A DNA stretch of 64,000 bases from Cytophagales bacterium (GTDB taxonomy: Bacteria; Bacteroidota; Bacteroidia; Cytophagales; CCMP332): assembly GCA_028279065.1 (NCBI GenBank), contig JANQSY010000110.1:16929-80928 (forward strand), in the 5' to 3' direction. Numbering within the stretch: position 1 is the stretch's first letter; each line of letters starts with the position of its first letter. Below are positions 39,101-47,357 of the stretch, one piece after another. A program made the translations under genes and the position numbers. The notes beneath the pieces are model-generated. The model was not told the origin of the DNA and did not search any database. It was given only the letters and a program-made list of their open reading frames with translations.

Positions 39101-42100
39101 CTATCAACCTGGTCCTTGGACCTGATACCACAACCATATACTCCATTGTTAGTGTGATGGACGGCAACGGCTGCATGGACTCTGTTGGAAATCCAATAAA
39201 CCCTGCTTTTGGGGACAGCGTGGAGATCTTTGTAAGGGATGTTCCTTCTGCTACTCTCGCTGCCGATACGACAATATGTGATGGACAAACCGGTCATCTT
39301 TTCGCTACGGTGAGCAATGGTCTGGCTCCATTTACCCTTAACATCAGTGGTGGAGTTGGCATCATAAACAATTACAATTCAGGGGATACAATTTTTGTAA
39401 ACCCAAGTGATACCACCGACTACTATATCATCTCACTGACCGATGCCAACGGTTGCGGGGTAGTTGCCGGTGATACCAATCTGCCTGACACAGTTACATT
39501 TAACGTAAATCCACTGCCTGTGGCAGATCTATTTGGGGATGCAACTATCTGTTTTGGTGATTCGACACCGATTCAACTCACAATGTCTCCATTCACAGGA
39601 CCTTATATTGTTGAATTGAGCAATGGCGTGACGGATTCTTCGTACTATAGCCTTGACTCGATATGGGTAAGTCCGACCACAACTCTTACGTACAATATTG
39701 TTAGGGTTACCGATTCAACAACGGGTTGTGTGATCATTGCACCTGATGCCAGCCTGACCGGCTCAGCGACCATCACGGTCAATCCATTGCCTACGGCTCA
39801 AGTAGCCTCAGATGATACCATCTGTTTTGGTGAGAGCACCATTCTGACTTTCAGCATGACAGGCCAGGCCCCATTCACGGTAACTTACAGGGATAACCTG
39901 ACCATGCAGGACAGCACCTTTATGACTATAGGTTTGTCCACTTCAAGAAACATTACGGTTACCCCGGCTGATACCACCATCTACAGCCTGGTGAGCGTAA
40001 TTGATGCAAACGGATGTGCTGACTCGATCAACAATCCGATCAATCCGGCATTTGGAGATTCGGTCACCATCATGGTAAGGCCTGAGCCTTCAGCGAACTT
40101 CTCTGTATTCGCTGATGTAGATACGATCTGTAACGGGGACATCTCATATCTGACCGCTAACCTGACGGTTGGAGTTCCTCCGTACCAACTGATCGTAAGC
40201 AGTGGAGTAGGAGTGGTTAACAATTTCAACAATGGAGATTCGATACTGGTGAACCCAAGTATCACGACCCAATACTGGATCGAGCAGTTAACCGATTCAA
40301 ATGGTTGCGTTGTGATGGCGGGAAGCCCAAATCTTCCGGATACGGTAACGGTCCATGTGGATCCGCTACCAACGGCAGATCTAAGTGGAGATGCCACCAT
40401 CTGCTTTGGGGACAGCACCCCACTGGTACTTGCGATGGGTCCAACCACGGGCCCATTCATCGTTGAGCTGACCAATGGGGAGGTTGATAGTTCCTATTAT
40501 GATATGGATAGTATTTGGGTGAGTCCGACCACGACGACCACCTATACCATACTGAGAGTTACTGACTCCATTACCGGATGTTTTGTGGATGCCCCGGACG
40601 CCAGCCTGACCGGCTCAGCGACCATCACGGTCAATCCATTGCCTACGGCTCAGATCGGATCTGATGATACAATATGCTTTGATGATAATGTAGTCCTCAC
40701 CCTGAGTATGACCGGACAGTTCCCATTCACGGTCACCTATAGGGATAATACTTTAATGAGGGATTCCACCATTACTACAGTTGGATCACTTACATCACAT
40801 CAGGTAACAGTTAGTCCTGATAGTTTCACCATTTATTCTCTTGTTAGTGTGATCGATGGAAACGGATGTGTTGACTCGATCAACAATCCGATCAATCCGG
40901 CTTTTGGAGATTCCACAACGATCTGGGTGGATAGTCTGCCTATAGCCGAGATAGTGATCGATCCATTGACAGACACGATTTGCGATCTTGATACGGCATT
41001 CCTAATAGTGAATGTCAGTACTGGGCCTGGTCCATATAATATTCAGATCTCTGGTGGAGTAGGTGCGATCAACGGGTATATCAGTGGAACTCCTATTCCT
41101 GTTACGCCGTCAACCAATACCACGTACAGACTTACCTTCCTTGAGGACGCCAATGGATGTTCGGTGATCGATGGTCATCCGAATATCGATACGACCGTAA
41201 CTGTGGTTGTCAATCCTCTTCCTGTAGTAGAGCTCAGACTTTCTCAGAATGAGATATGCCTAGGTGATTCTGCTCAGCTATTTTGGAATGTAACTGTTGG
41301 AATAGATCCAATAAGAGTGGTCATCGATGATGATCCAAGTGATACCATCGCCGCTGGAATAAACGATTCGATCTGGGTAAGTCCGATTGACACAACAACG
41401 TACACTATCCTTTATTTCGAGGATGGAAATGGTTGTGCTGTATCAGCTCCGAATCCAAATATTTCCGGTACCCCAACCTTGATCGTCAATCCTTTGGCTA
41501 CTGCGTCCATCTTCCAGGATGATACCATTTGTTATGGAGATAACGCCGAACTGATCTTCAGGATAGCGGGGGCAAATGCGCCCTACACAGTTACTTATTT
41601 GGATACTGGCGGTGCGCCATTGACCCAATTCAACGTGGTAGACAGCACTATAGTGAACTGGAGTCTGAACCCTGGGCTGAACACCTTCACTCTGAGGAAT
41701 GTAGTGGATGACAAGGGTTGTGTTGCAAATCTATCAGCTGACACCATTGTGGATATTCTGGTACATGAGCTTCCTACCGTTGCGATCAGCGGGGACACCA
41801 CTCTTTGCGAGGGAGAAACAGGTAAACTTTACTTTGATTTCACAGGGGTTGGGCCATTTACAGTAGTTTATACCCATGGAATCACCCAGGACACGGCCAC
41901 ATTGAATGGCCCAAGGGATTCAGTTGACTTTGATGTTACTCCTTCTCCGATTCCCTATGTCTATACGCTGGTTGAGGCCTTTGATTCAAATCTTCCGGAT
42001 GCATGTTATGCAACCAGCCTGACCGGAACTGCTACAGTAATAATGTACGAGAGAGCAAGGATCAGCTGGGCAAATGGAAATGACACCACCATTTGTGATC

Positions 42101-45100
42101 GTGATTCCTATGTGTTGACATTTGATGTTCAGGGCGGAAGACCTACCTACTCCGTAGATATATCCTGGTCGGATGGAATAACTGTAGATACGACTTTGAC
42201 TGGTATAGGAGATAACTCTATCTACATAGTTTCTCCAAGTGATACCACCACATATACCATTGTGTCAGCGATCGAAGAGTTCACTACGGAGCTTTGTGAG
42301 GCCGTAGTTGTTGATGATTCTGTCGTGACCATCAATGTCAATCAATTGCCTACGGCTGATGTTGCGGTTACCGGGCCAACCGATGTATGCGATGGAGATA
42401 GCATTACCCTGGAATTCAATTTCACCGGACAGGCGCCATGGGATCTGACCTACCTGACTACCTATGCAGGAACATTGGATACGCTTGGAGTAACAGCCAA
42501 TCCATTGGTATTGCAGGTAGCTCCGCCATTTGCTGGAAGCTATTCGGTCTCTATTCTATCCGTTAAGGATGGGCATACACCTCAATGTCAGGTATTTGCG
42601 CCCGATGCCAATATTACTGGTCTTGCAAGCTTCACAACACATGGACTGCCATCTGCCAGCCTGAACCCATTGGGACTCACCACCGTATGTCGTGGTGATA
42701 CCACCGACCTGCTGGTAGTTGCTTCAGGAGGGACTCCTCCATACAGGATCTTTATCTCTGATGGAGCTGGCTACAATATTGACACAACATTCAATAGCAA
42801 TACGATTGTCATTCCGGTATTCCCGACAAATACCACCACCTTCAGCATTGACAGTCTGATGGATTCGAATGCTCTTACTGCCGCCGGATGTATGGCTGAT
42901 ACAGCCAACCTGACCGGTCAGGTTACAGTAACCGTTAATGATAGGCCAACAGCAGGTATAAGTGGAATCGACACGGTTTGTTCTCTTGAGAACAGTTCAT
43001 TCCAGATCACTCTGGGTGGTACAGGTCCGTGGTTTGTACAGTACAGCGATGGCACCAATACCTTCCCAACTGTAGCCACTAGCTCACCGCATACCGTAAC
43101 CGTGATCAATCCTTCGGTTGGAACAAATGTATATAAGATCGTTACGGTCTCCGATAATGGATTGATTCCATCATGCCCTGCTGATTCTCTTCCAACGGAT
43201 TCAGCCTGGGTGCATGTCAACGACCTGCCGTCTGCTACGCTTTCAGGTGATACAAGCATTTGCGAAGGCGACCTCTTGCCCTTGGCCCTTGATTTCGGGG
43301 TTACCAATGGGCCATTCGGAGGACAGATCATCGATGGAAACGGAGTGACATATCCGTTTACAGGATTGCTATTCCCAACAGACACCGTCCTGATCCCATA
43401 TACTCAGACCGGATTGCAGACCTACTTCCTGGATTCCGTGATCGATGAAGGAACGACCTGTGAACCATTGTTTACAGTCGGGCAGGCTATAGTTACCATT
43501 AGGCCTACAGTGACCGTTGATCTTTCAGGCTCCGATACCATTTGCGATGGGGCATTCGGTGTGGGACGTTTGTTCTTTGACTTCACCGATGCTAATGGAA
43601 CCGCTCAAGGAGCATATGATGTGGAAATTTTGAGAAATGGAATTCCGGTTGATACGGCGCTTCAAGCAACCCCAGGAAGCTTTATAGATGCCCCGGATCT
43701 CCAGGTTGGAATGAACAACTATACAGTTGGCTGGGCAACCTACACTTCAGTGGGTGCAGCCACACCTCCGTATTGCGACCTTGTTCCAGGAACAGGAGCG
43801 GATATTCTGGTTCATCCACTTCCCAATGCAACCATCCAGGATGATGACACAATATGCAATGGGCAAAGTACCACATTGACTTTTGATTTGACTGGGCAAG
43901 CGCCTTTCGATATCAGATACTCGGCAGGGTTTACTAGTGAGGATACAGTTGCTTCAACTGGTTCACTTACAATATCTGTTTCTCCTGCTAACCGCACAAC
44001 CTATGCCCTCTCTATAGTGACTGATGCGAATGGTTGTTCACAAAGCAACTTCCCTTCAAGTGACAGCACTGAGGCAACGATCATTGTCAATGATCTGCCA
44101 TTAGCCCAGCTGAGGATCGATGGATTCTTCTCCAATTCGGTGAACTTCTGTGAGGAGGATACCGCTGCATTGCAGATCCTGCTGACTGGAAATGGGCCCT
44201 TTGATGTTGAGGTCGGTGATAATCTCGGAAATACCTATAACAGGACCGGGTTCAACAGCGGTGATACCATACAGGTATTCCCGCCATTGAGCGTGCCAGT
44301 CAGATACTTCATCAATTCGGTTTTCGATAGCCATAATCCGACCTGTAGTCCTGCGACTTTGACCGATACGGTCACCATATTTACTGATCCTTTGCCAACC
44401 GGGGATTTGACCGGAGACACTACAATTTGTCTTGGCGCTACCGCTCCACTAAGAATAGACCTTACTGGTATTGGTCCATGGAATATTCAAGTTGATGGTG
44501 TTCCGGGGACTACTCAGGTACTTTCCTCACCTTTTATTTTAGATGTTACACCAGTAACCACGACCACTTACAGGATCATAAGCATTGTGGACGTTGGAAC
44601 CAATAATGATTGTGGTGTGGATTCCACCCATGGAAATGTTACCGGAATTGTAACCGTAACCGTAGCACCAGAGGTATTCGCCGGATTCACATTTACCGAG
44701 GATGGAAGATGCGGTGATCCCACATTCACTTTCACTGACACCACCGCACCACCCAATACCTATAGCTATTTCTGGAGTTTTGGAGATGGGGATACCTCAA
44801 CGCTTCAAAACCCTGTACATCAGTATAACAACACTACATTGAATGTTGTGAACTATGATGTCACTCTAATAGCAACTACCGTAGCCAATCCAGTGGGTTG
44901 TCAGGATTCTGTAACCCAAACCATTTCGGTCAGACCGGCGATCACCGCTGATCTGACTGTATCTGAGGATTCAGGTTGTTCACCGTTTGAGGTGACCTTC
45001 ACCAGTAATAATGCTGCTGTTTCGAGGTACTGGGATTTTGAGTCTAATGGAACGGATCTACAGGTAGGAAATGCAATAGAGACCTATACATTCGAGAATA

Positions 45101-46278
45101 CTGGATTGACAGATGTTACATTCAATGTGTGGCATGTGGTTGAAAACCAATTTGCTTGTAGGGATACTTTGATCCAGGATATCAGGGTCTTTGCCTTACC
45201 AAAGCCTGCGTTCACGGCAAATCCTCAAGTTCAGAACTGGCCGATTTCTCCTGTGTCTTTCACCAATAACACCCCGAATGTGAATACGTTCACCTATTTC
45301 TGGGACTTTGGAGATGGTCTTGGCGCATCAAATGCAATCAATCCTCCGGATTATACTTACAATACCTGGGGCGACTTCGATGTTCAGTTGACAGCCACCT
45401 CGGTTAACGGTTGTGTGGATTCATTCACTCAGACCGTAACTATTTTGCCTGAGCTTCCGGTTGCGAGCCTTCCAGGAGATACAGCATTCGGTTGTGCGCC
45501 GTATGAATACACTTTCACGCATAACTCACAGTTTGCATTCTCCTCAGTATGGAAGTTCACCGACGGCCAGACCTATGCTTCGGATGAGGTTACCAGAAGC
45601 TTCCTTACGCCAGGAGACCAGGGTGCGCCTAAGTTCATTGGAGTATGGCTTGTGGTAACTGGGTTGAATGGATTCCAGGACTCCACCTTCCAGCAGGTGA
45701 TCGCGGTTGTTTATCCTACCCCACAGGCTGCATTTACGACTTCGTTTGATACGGTATTTGCACCAAATAACAAGGTCAACTTCAACAACTTCAGTCTGTA
45801 TTATGATAGCCTGAAATGGGATTTCGGTGACGGAACTACTGCATTCACTGTCAACCCAACGCATACCTACGAGAAAGAAGGTGAGTATGATATCACAATG
45901 ATCGCGTACTCGGATGAGGGTTGTACGGATACAGCGGTAAGACCTATGGTTGTGAAGCCAACCGCAAATATTTTCGTACCGAATGTATTCATTCCAAATC
46001 CGGCAGGGCCAAGTGGAGGGGATATTTCCTCTGCCACGGGTCAGTTGATCAATACGGTGTTCTATCCGGTGCCAAATAAACCGGTCAAGAGCCTGATATT
46101 CCAGATCTTCAATCGCTGGGGTGAGGTGATCTTCGAGTCACAGGATGTCAATATTGGATGGGACGGTTATGTCAATGGAAAATTGGCAACACAATCAGTG
46201 TATATCTATAGGGTGGATGTGAAGTTCACCGATGGATCGGAAGAAACGATAATTGGGGACGTAACTCTCCTCAGGTAG
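33157..46278 (+). CDS. Giant surface adhesin with T9SS type B (gliding-motility-associated) C-terminal domain
   Basis: 4,373 residues (about 450 kDa), uninterrupted. Signal peptide ~1-33 (ending ASAQ). Residues ~35-320 form a unique N-terminal region. Residues ~324-1385 hold 12 repeats of ~90 residues starting (N/T)AGPD..(V/I)C and containing G.GTW..VSGP. A PKD-like section follows (~1386-1560). Residues ~1563-3838 hold 24 repeats of ~95 residues starting LP.A...GD.TIC.GDS. Five PKD-like domains (~3838-4268) carry YFWSFGDGDTS, FWDFGDG and WDFGDGTT. The C-terminus (~4269-4373) reads NIFVPNVFIP, FQIFNRWGEVIFES, GWDGYVNGK and VYIYRVD, the CHU_C/type B sorting signal. A PorP/SprF gene follows after 14 bp. 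Role in adhesion or gliding is inferred by analogy with SprB. Confidence 0.93.
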   Translation: MNMFRDFLRVIALSLVCFFLFNQRASAQCSNLSGSFVNDLRVASLCAPTPVTWNVEFEFLFSVSVADTDKVYINIRWNDPGNNQVTVQASPNGNRRRFSVSESFTYPATGGDCSYEPIAFACWDADGNGIISGAEVCVGSRIEATLSSWSTDDSNGGTLAINPAQEDICVDDSALNFQFQDATFPNCEVTVEPDVPNQQTRWVQFIYGTNVNPGPYIPLVSIDTGGGTVQITDAAGAIITTFAGPIIEIPAPVLVGDLNELTYPISYPGGVAAIGDVFEITLRNWNICNPYDTLPDGNPPTDPVNGDFPAITTEAILNVIGPTPATAGPDQDVCGTSTNFAANTPGTGTGTWSQLTGPTVASITDINDPTSNVSIGGGGAAVKVYTFEWSTALGGCATSVDTVQITFYRDPNNPNAGPDQDICGLSTTMAANNITRGFGQWVQTGGPVANPGLSSIFDRNATLNVSTSGYGVYTFDWTANNPPCAQKTNEVVITFEQDPTTPNAGPDDTTVCNSLNYTLAGNSIGVGTGTWTKVSGPVGAVTFAPNANDPTATATLPTYGTFVLRWTATNGTICADQTDDVTISAFQTPTVSVAGIDSTHCGLNINLYGNTPTVGQGMWTHESGPGPVVFVDATDPNTLVTVPNATVYRFRWTISNGNCPDSFDDVFITFGPPADVANAGPDDSVCASEQITLGANDPTPAPSLGTGTWTIINGPAGYVLGANTFISNVNDHNAVLSWDTLSAIGNGPFSYTLVWTVTKVSCPTTTDTVVVWNYPKPTSAVVTGLNPRVTCALTQSISANPLAEGHGQWTQVSGPGISTFVDDTLATTNVTVSQSGYYRYKWEVVSGPCSPPSRDTLDVDFTSPTPSAAGNDTSTCAFFDTLNANTPTVGSGTWTVVGQPVGGTLSFDDVNKPNARTDLSGAIVYGTYTLRWTITNAGCTDEVDEVDITFFEDPTVPNAGTDIFVCANSTNMAANAITIGTGRWKQVSGPASIVIGNVNLETSLMTAPAFSDSAVYELEWASFNGVCDTLRDTVQVTFYESPTNPNAGTDIAVCATSTNLAGNAITVGIGTWTQVSGPPTLTITSPNSETSAINISGFTLDSDTFLIEWATTNGNCPVERDTVQVIFHNDPTPATAGTDIDICADTAILSGNPPTVGTGTWTQVSGTGALTIDNNTDPNTTVRNPVFGANDSSIYLLEWATSNGNCIVSRDTVQVVFFLDPDVADAGLNDAICALTYTLAGNSPPYVGRGLWTLGTGPGTASFVDPTDEGTDVTVTAYGLYKFYWTLSNGPCPSNTDSVLIRFDEFPSSASAGLDDTVCALTYTLDGNVPGVGTGEWSLVSGPGTATFVDSSQNNTDVTVSSVGTYEFEWRISNGVCADSTDNVIIIFAASGGNTGVNGDTTQCIGATNEVYDVPFVPGTTYEWLLPANVDSLFGGGEFDNFYVLEFNTAGTFTIGVIPTNNFGCSSDTQTTDVTVYDFPTIDAGPDHAICSGDTVVLGGAPTASGGSGVFGYNWFPTSGLDDATAANPNAFPTFDRSYFLTVTDSVSGCITQQDTAVVTVNSSPSSQLLVLDPSICEGDSARLYITFPTGVGPFSVSISTGADTLVFPSVSNPDTLLVGPDSTITYQVIAIFDSATSCVGSTFVGAATVNVRALPTATLSTLDSVICEGDIANLNISVSGPAPQIYTIEYAINGQDTTVFNLVGGSGTIPVAPDSTSLYTLISVTDNFRSCQVNAPSIRFTDSVLITVDSLPRGILTGGDTICAGDSAALVANFTVGDGPFTLVINNLGTINNYNSGDTIWVTPTSTTVYSLASVSDSNSCVATGSLIGGSATIIVNPLPVATLLGTSTICLGDTANLSVLVTVGTGPFTVIIDNGDTVLNYNNLDPIPVAPLVTTSYNLLEVTDTFGCTTSAPSPDLTGNPLVTVNPLPTAQVQQDDTICNGQTTTLTFSMTGQTPFIVTFRNNTTGQDSTIATVGSATSINLVLGPDTTTIYSIVSVMDGNGCMDSVGNPINPAFGDSVEIFVRDVPSATLAADTTICDGQTGHLFATVSNGLAPFTLNISGGVGIINNYNSGDTIFVNPSDTTDYYIISLTDANGCGVVAGDTNLPDTVTFNVNPLPVADLFGDATICFGDSTPIQLTMSPFTGPYIVELSNGVTDSSYYSLDSIWVSPTTTLTYNIVRVTDSTTGCVIIAPDASLTGSATITVNPLPTAQVASDDTICFGESTILTFSMTGQAPFTVTYRDNLTMQDSTFMTIGLSTSRNITVTPADTTIYSLVSVIDANGCADSINNPINPAFGDSVTIMVRPEPSANFSVFADVDTICNGDISYLTANLTVGVPPYQLIVSSGVGVVNNFNNGDSILVNPSITTQYWIEQLTDSNGCVVMAGSPNLPDTVTVHVDPLPTADLSGDATICFGDSTPLVLAMGPTTGPFIVELTNGEVDSSYYDMDSIWVSPTTTTTYTILRVTDSITGCFVDAPDASLTGSATITVNPLPTAQIGSDDTICFDDNVVLTLSMTGQFPFTVTYRDNTLMRDSTITTVGSLTSHQVTVSPDSFTIYSLVSVIDGNGCVDSINNPINPAFGDSTTIWVDSLPIAEIVIDPLTDTICDLDTAFLIVNVSTGPGPYNIQISGGVGAINGYISGTPIPVTPSTNTTYRLTFLEDANGCSVIDGHPNIDTTVTVVVNPLPVVELRLSQNEICLGDSAQLFWNVTVGIDPIRVVIDDDPSDTIAAGINDSIWVSPIDTTTYTILYFEDGNGCAVSAPNPNISGTPTLIVNPLATASIFQDDTICYGDNAELIFRIAGANAPYTVTYLDTGGAPLTQFNVVDSTIVNWSLNPGLNTFTLRNVVDDKGCVANLSADTIVDILVHELPTVAISGDTTLCEGETGKLYFDFTGVGPFTVVYTHGITQDTATLNGPRDSVDFDVTPSPIPYVYTLVEAFDSNLPDACYATSLTGTATVIMYERARISWANGNDTTICDRDSYVLTFDVQGGRPTYSVDISWSDGITVDTTLTGIGDNSIYIVSPSDTTTYTIVSAIEEFTTELCEAVVVDDSVVTINVNQLPTADVAVTGPTDVCDGDSITLEFNFTGQAPWDLTYLTTYAGTLDTLGVTANPLVLQVAPPFAGSYSVSILSVKDGHTPQCQVFAPDANITGLASFTTHGLPSASLNPLGLTTVCRGDTTDLLVVASGGTPPYRIFISDGAGYNIDTTFNSNTIVIPVFPTNTTTFSIDSLMDSNALTAAGCMADTANLTGQVTVTVNDRPTAGISGIDTVCSLENSSFQITLGGTGPWFVQYSDGTNTFPTVATSSPHTVTVINPSVGTNVYKIVTVSDNGLIPSCPADSLPTDSAWVHVNDLPSATLSGDTSICEGDLLPLALDFGVTNGPFGGQIIDGNGVTYPFTGLLFPTDTVLIPYTQTGLQTYFLDSVIDEGTTCEPLFTVGQAIVTIRPTVTVDLSGSDTICDGAFGVGRLFFDFTDANGTAQGAYDVEILRNGIPVDTALQATPGSFIDAPDLQVGMNNYTVGWATYTSVGAATPPYCDLVPGTGADILVHPLPNATIQDDDTICNGQSTTLTFDLTGQAPFDIRYSAGFTSEDTVASTGSLTISVSPANRTTYALSIVTDANGCSQSNFPSSDSTEATIIVNDLPLAQLRIDGFFSNSVNFCEEDTAALQILLTGNGPFDVEVGDNLGNTYNRTGFNSGDTIQVFPPLSVPVRYFINSVFDSHNPTCSPATLTDTVTIFTDPLPTGDLTGDTTICLGATAPLRIDLTGIGPWNIQVDGVPGTTQVLSSPFILDVTPVTTTTYRIISIVDVGTNNDCGVDSTHGNVTGIVTVTVAPEVFAGFTFTEDGRCGDPTFTFTDTTAPPNTYSYFWSFGDGDTSTLQNPVHQYNNTTLNVVNYDVTLIATTVANPVGCQDSVTQTISVRPAITADLTVSEDSGCSPFEVTFTSNNAAVSRYWDFESNGTDLQVGNAIETYTFENTGLTDVTFNVWHVVENQFACRDTLIQDIRVFALPKPAFTANPQVQNWPISPVSFTNNTPNVNTFTYFWDFGDGLGASNAINPPDYTYNTWGDFDVQLTATSVNGCVDSFTQTVTILPELPVASLPGDTAFGCAPYEYTFTHNSQFAFSSVWKFTDGQTYASDEVTRSFLTPGDQGAPKFIGVWLVVTGLNGFQDSTFQQVIAVVYPTPQAAFTTSFDTVFAPNNKVNFNNFSLYYDSLKWDFGDGTTAFTVNPTHTYEKEGEYDITMIAYSDEGCTDTAVRPMVVKPTANIFVPNVFIPNPAGPSGGDISSATGQLINTVFYPVPNKPVKSLIFQIFNRWGEVIFESQDVNIGWDGYVNGKLATQSVYIYRVDVKFTDGSEETIIGDVTLLR
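34130..37310 (+). repeat. Adhesin repeat block 1 (12 coding repeats)
   Basis: Twelve repeats of 85-95 residues, each opening with AGPD/AGTD/AGLD, a Cys four to six residues later, then a GN or AN step, G.GTWT.VSGP, a DP or D.N segment, and closing F.W....G.C....D.V.ITF. DNA copies are diverged. The type differs from the second block, so the gene is a mosaic of two repeat families. Confidence 0.8.
39748..39800 (+). repeat. Exact 53-bp direct repeat, copy 1
   Basis: Identical over 53 bp to 40600-40652, exactly 852 bp downstream. It encodes the end of a C repeat and the start of an A repeat (ASLTGSATITVNPLPTA). Identity at silent sites points to recent duplication or gene conversion between triplet units. 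Confidence 0.85.
40600..40652 (+). repeat. Exact 53-bp direct repeat, copy 2
   Basis: Second copy of the 53-bp sequence at 39748-39800. A further shared stretch lies at 40021 and 40873 (encoding DSINNPINPAFGDS), also exactly 852 bp apart. Confidence 0.85.
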
Positions 46279-46292
46279 AAAAATTGTAAAGC

Positions 46293-47327
46293 ATGAAAAG
46301 GATACTCCTACTTGCAATTCTAATTATTGGGTCCGGCCTTGGACTAAAGGCGCAGGATTTCCAGGTCTCGCAGTACTATGCTGCTCAGACGTTCCTTAAT
46401 CCTGCCTTCGCCGGAAATACCACTATGGCAAGGGTAAATAGCATTGCCCGATTGCAGTGGCCATCGAATGCAGCAAGGTATCGGACCTTTGTTGTAGGTG
46501 CAGATCATAATCTTCCTCATCTGAATAGTGGGGCGGGAATACTGTTCACCAGGGATGCCGCTGGCTCGGCCTCTCTTGCTACCAATTATGTGGGAGGAAT
46601 GTATGCCTATCAATTGGGAATAAACAAGAAGTGGGCGATGAGGACAGGTTTGCAGATCGGATATTCCTGGTTATCCATCGACGAGGGGTCTTTGACCTTC
46701 AGAGACCAGTTGAATGACAATGGTACCATCGCTGGTTCTACATCTCAGACCATTCCTTTCAATACAAAGAATTTCTTTGATGTCACCGCAGGTTTCCTTT
46801 GGTTCACCAACAAGGCCTGGATAGGAACGACCTTCAAGCATTTGAACAGGCCTAATCAAAGTTTGATCACCGGTGAAGAAGGAAATCTACCGGTGTACTT
46901 CTCATTGCATGCAGGATACCAGTTCCCCCTTTATCCGGGAGGAAGGTATAGGGGAGATGCCAGGCAATCCTATTTCAGCCCAACCTTCAACTATAAGAGA
47001 CAGGGAAATTTCAACCAGCTTGACATAGGTGCTTACTTCTCCTATGAGTGGTTGGTAGTGGGTTCATGGTACAGAGGTCTGCCAATCTTCACTGTGGAGG
47101 ATAACATCACGATCACAAATCACGATGCATTGGTTTTCCTTTTGGGATTCCATTGGAAAGGTTTGAGTATGGCTTATTCATATGATGTGACCATCTCAAA
47201 TCTTAATGTTTTGAACACCGGTGGTGCACATGAACTTTCGATCATTTATGAGTTCGAATACCAGATCAACCCGAAATATCGCAAGCCACCCAGGCGGATG
47301 CGATCCATCCCCTGTCCAAAATTTTAA
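46293..47327 (+). CDS. PorP/SprF family type IX secretion system membrane protein
   Basis: 344 residues. Signal peptide (1-20, ending LKAQ). The mature N-terminus DFQVSQYYAAQTFLNPAFAG is diagnostic for PorP/SprF. The rest is a 12-16-strand-like outer-membrane barrel with aromatic-rich strands and a conserved end (SYDVTISNLNVLNTGGAHELSI). These proteins are needed for secretion or surface attachment of a specific large T9SS cargo; here the partner is almost certainly the giant adhesin, whose stop lies 14 bp upstream. A terminator follows its stop. Confidence 0.93.
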   Translation: MKRILLLAILIIGSGLGLKAQDFQVSQYYAAQTFLNPAFAGNTTMARVNSIARLQWPSNAARYRTFVVGADHNLPHLNSGAGILFTRDAAGSASLATNYVGGMYAYQLGINKKWAMRTGLQIGYSWLSIDEGSLTFRDQLNDNGTIAGSTSQTIPFNTKNFFDVTAGFLWFTNKAWIGTTFKHLNRPNQSLITGEEGNLPVYFSLHAGYQFPLYPGGRYRGDARQSYFSPTFNYKRQGNFNQLDIGAYFSYEWLVVGSWYRGLPIFTVEDNITITNHDALVFLLGFHWKGLSMAYSYDVTISNLNVLNTGGAHELSIIYEFEYQINPKYRKPPRRMRSIPCPKF

Positions 47328-47335
47328 GAATTTGA

Positions 47336-47357
47336 AGCCACCGAAAGGTGGCTTTTT
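47336..47357 (+). terminator. Intrinsic terminator of the adhesin-PorP/SprF operon
   Basis: AGCCACC-GAAA-GGTGGCT (7-bp stem, GNRA loop) followed by TTTT, 8 bp after the PorP/SprF stop. The T-tract overlaps the stop codon of the convergent TM2 gene. The core CCACCGAAAGGTGG is identical to the terminator after tRNA-Val. Confidence 0.8.

Larger units (their letters stand above)
37845..44670 (+). repeat. Adhesin repeat block 2 (24 coding repeats, partly in three-repeat units)
   Basis: About 24 repeats of 80-105 residues opening with LP.A (sometimes VPSA, EPSA or RPTA), then (G)D.TIC.G(D/Q)(S/T) and closing with a V.V or T.T.VNP strand. From 38944 to 41493 the repeats are organised as an A-B-C triplet present three times (unit starts 38944, 39787, 40639; next repeat at 41494), giving units of 843, 852 and 855 bp. 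Confidence 0.75.

Noticed and set aside
39981..40475. 164-codon antisense ORF inside the adhesin gene (others at 42918-43385, 38944-39297, 45544-45864)
   Set aside because: Opposite-strand frames stay open because the repeats have biased codons (GAT, ACC, GGT). They lack recognisable domains and lie entirely within a real gene.
37845..44670. CRISPR-like array
   Set aside because: Repeats are ~95-codon coding units in one intact frame; there are no short identical repeats with unique spacers and no cas genes.
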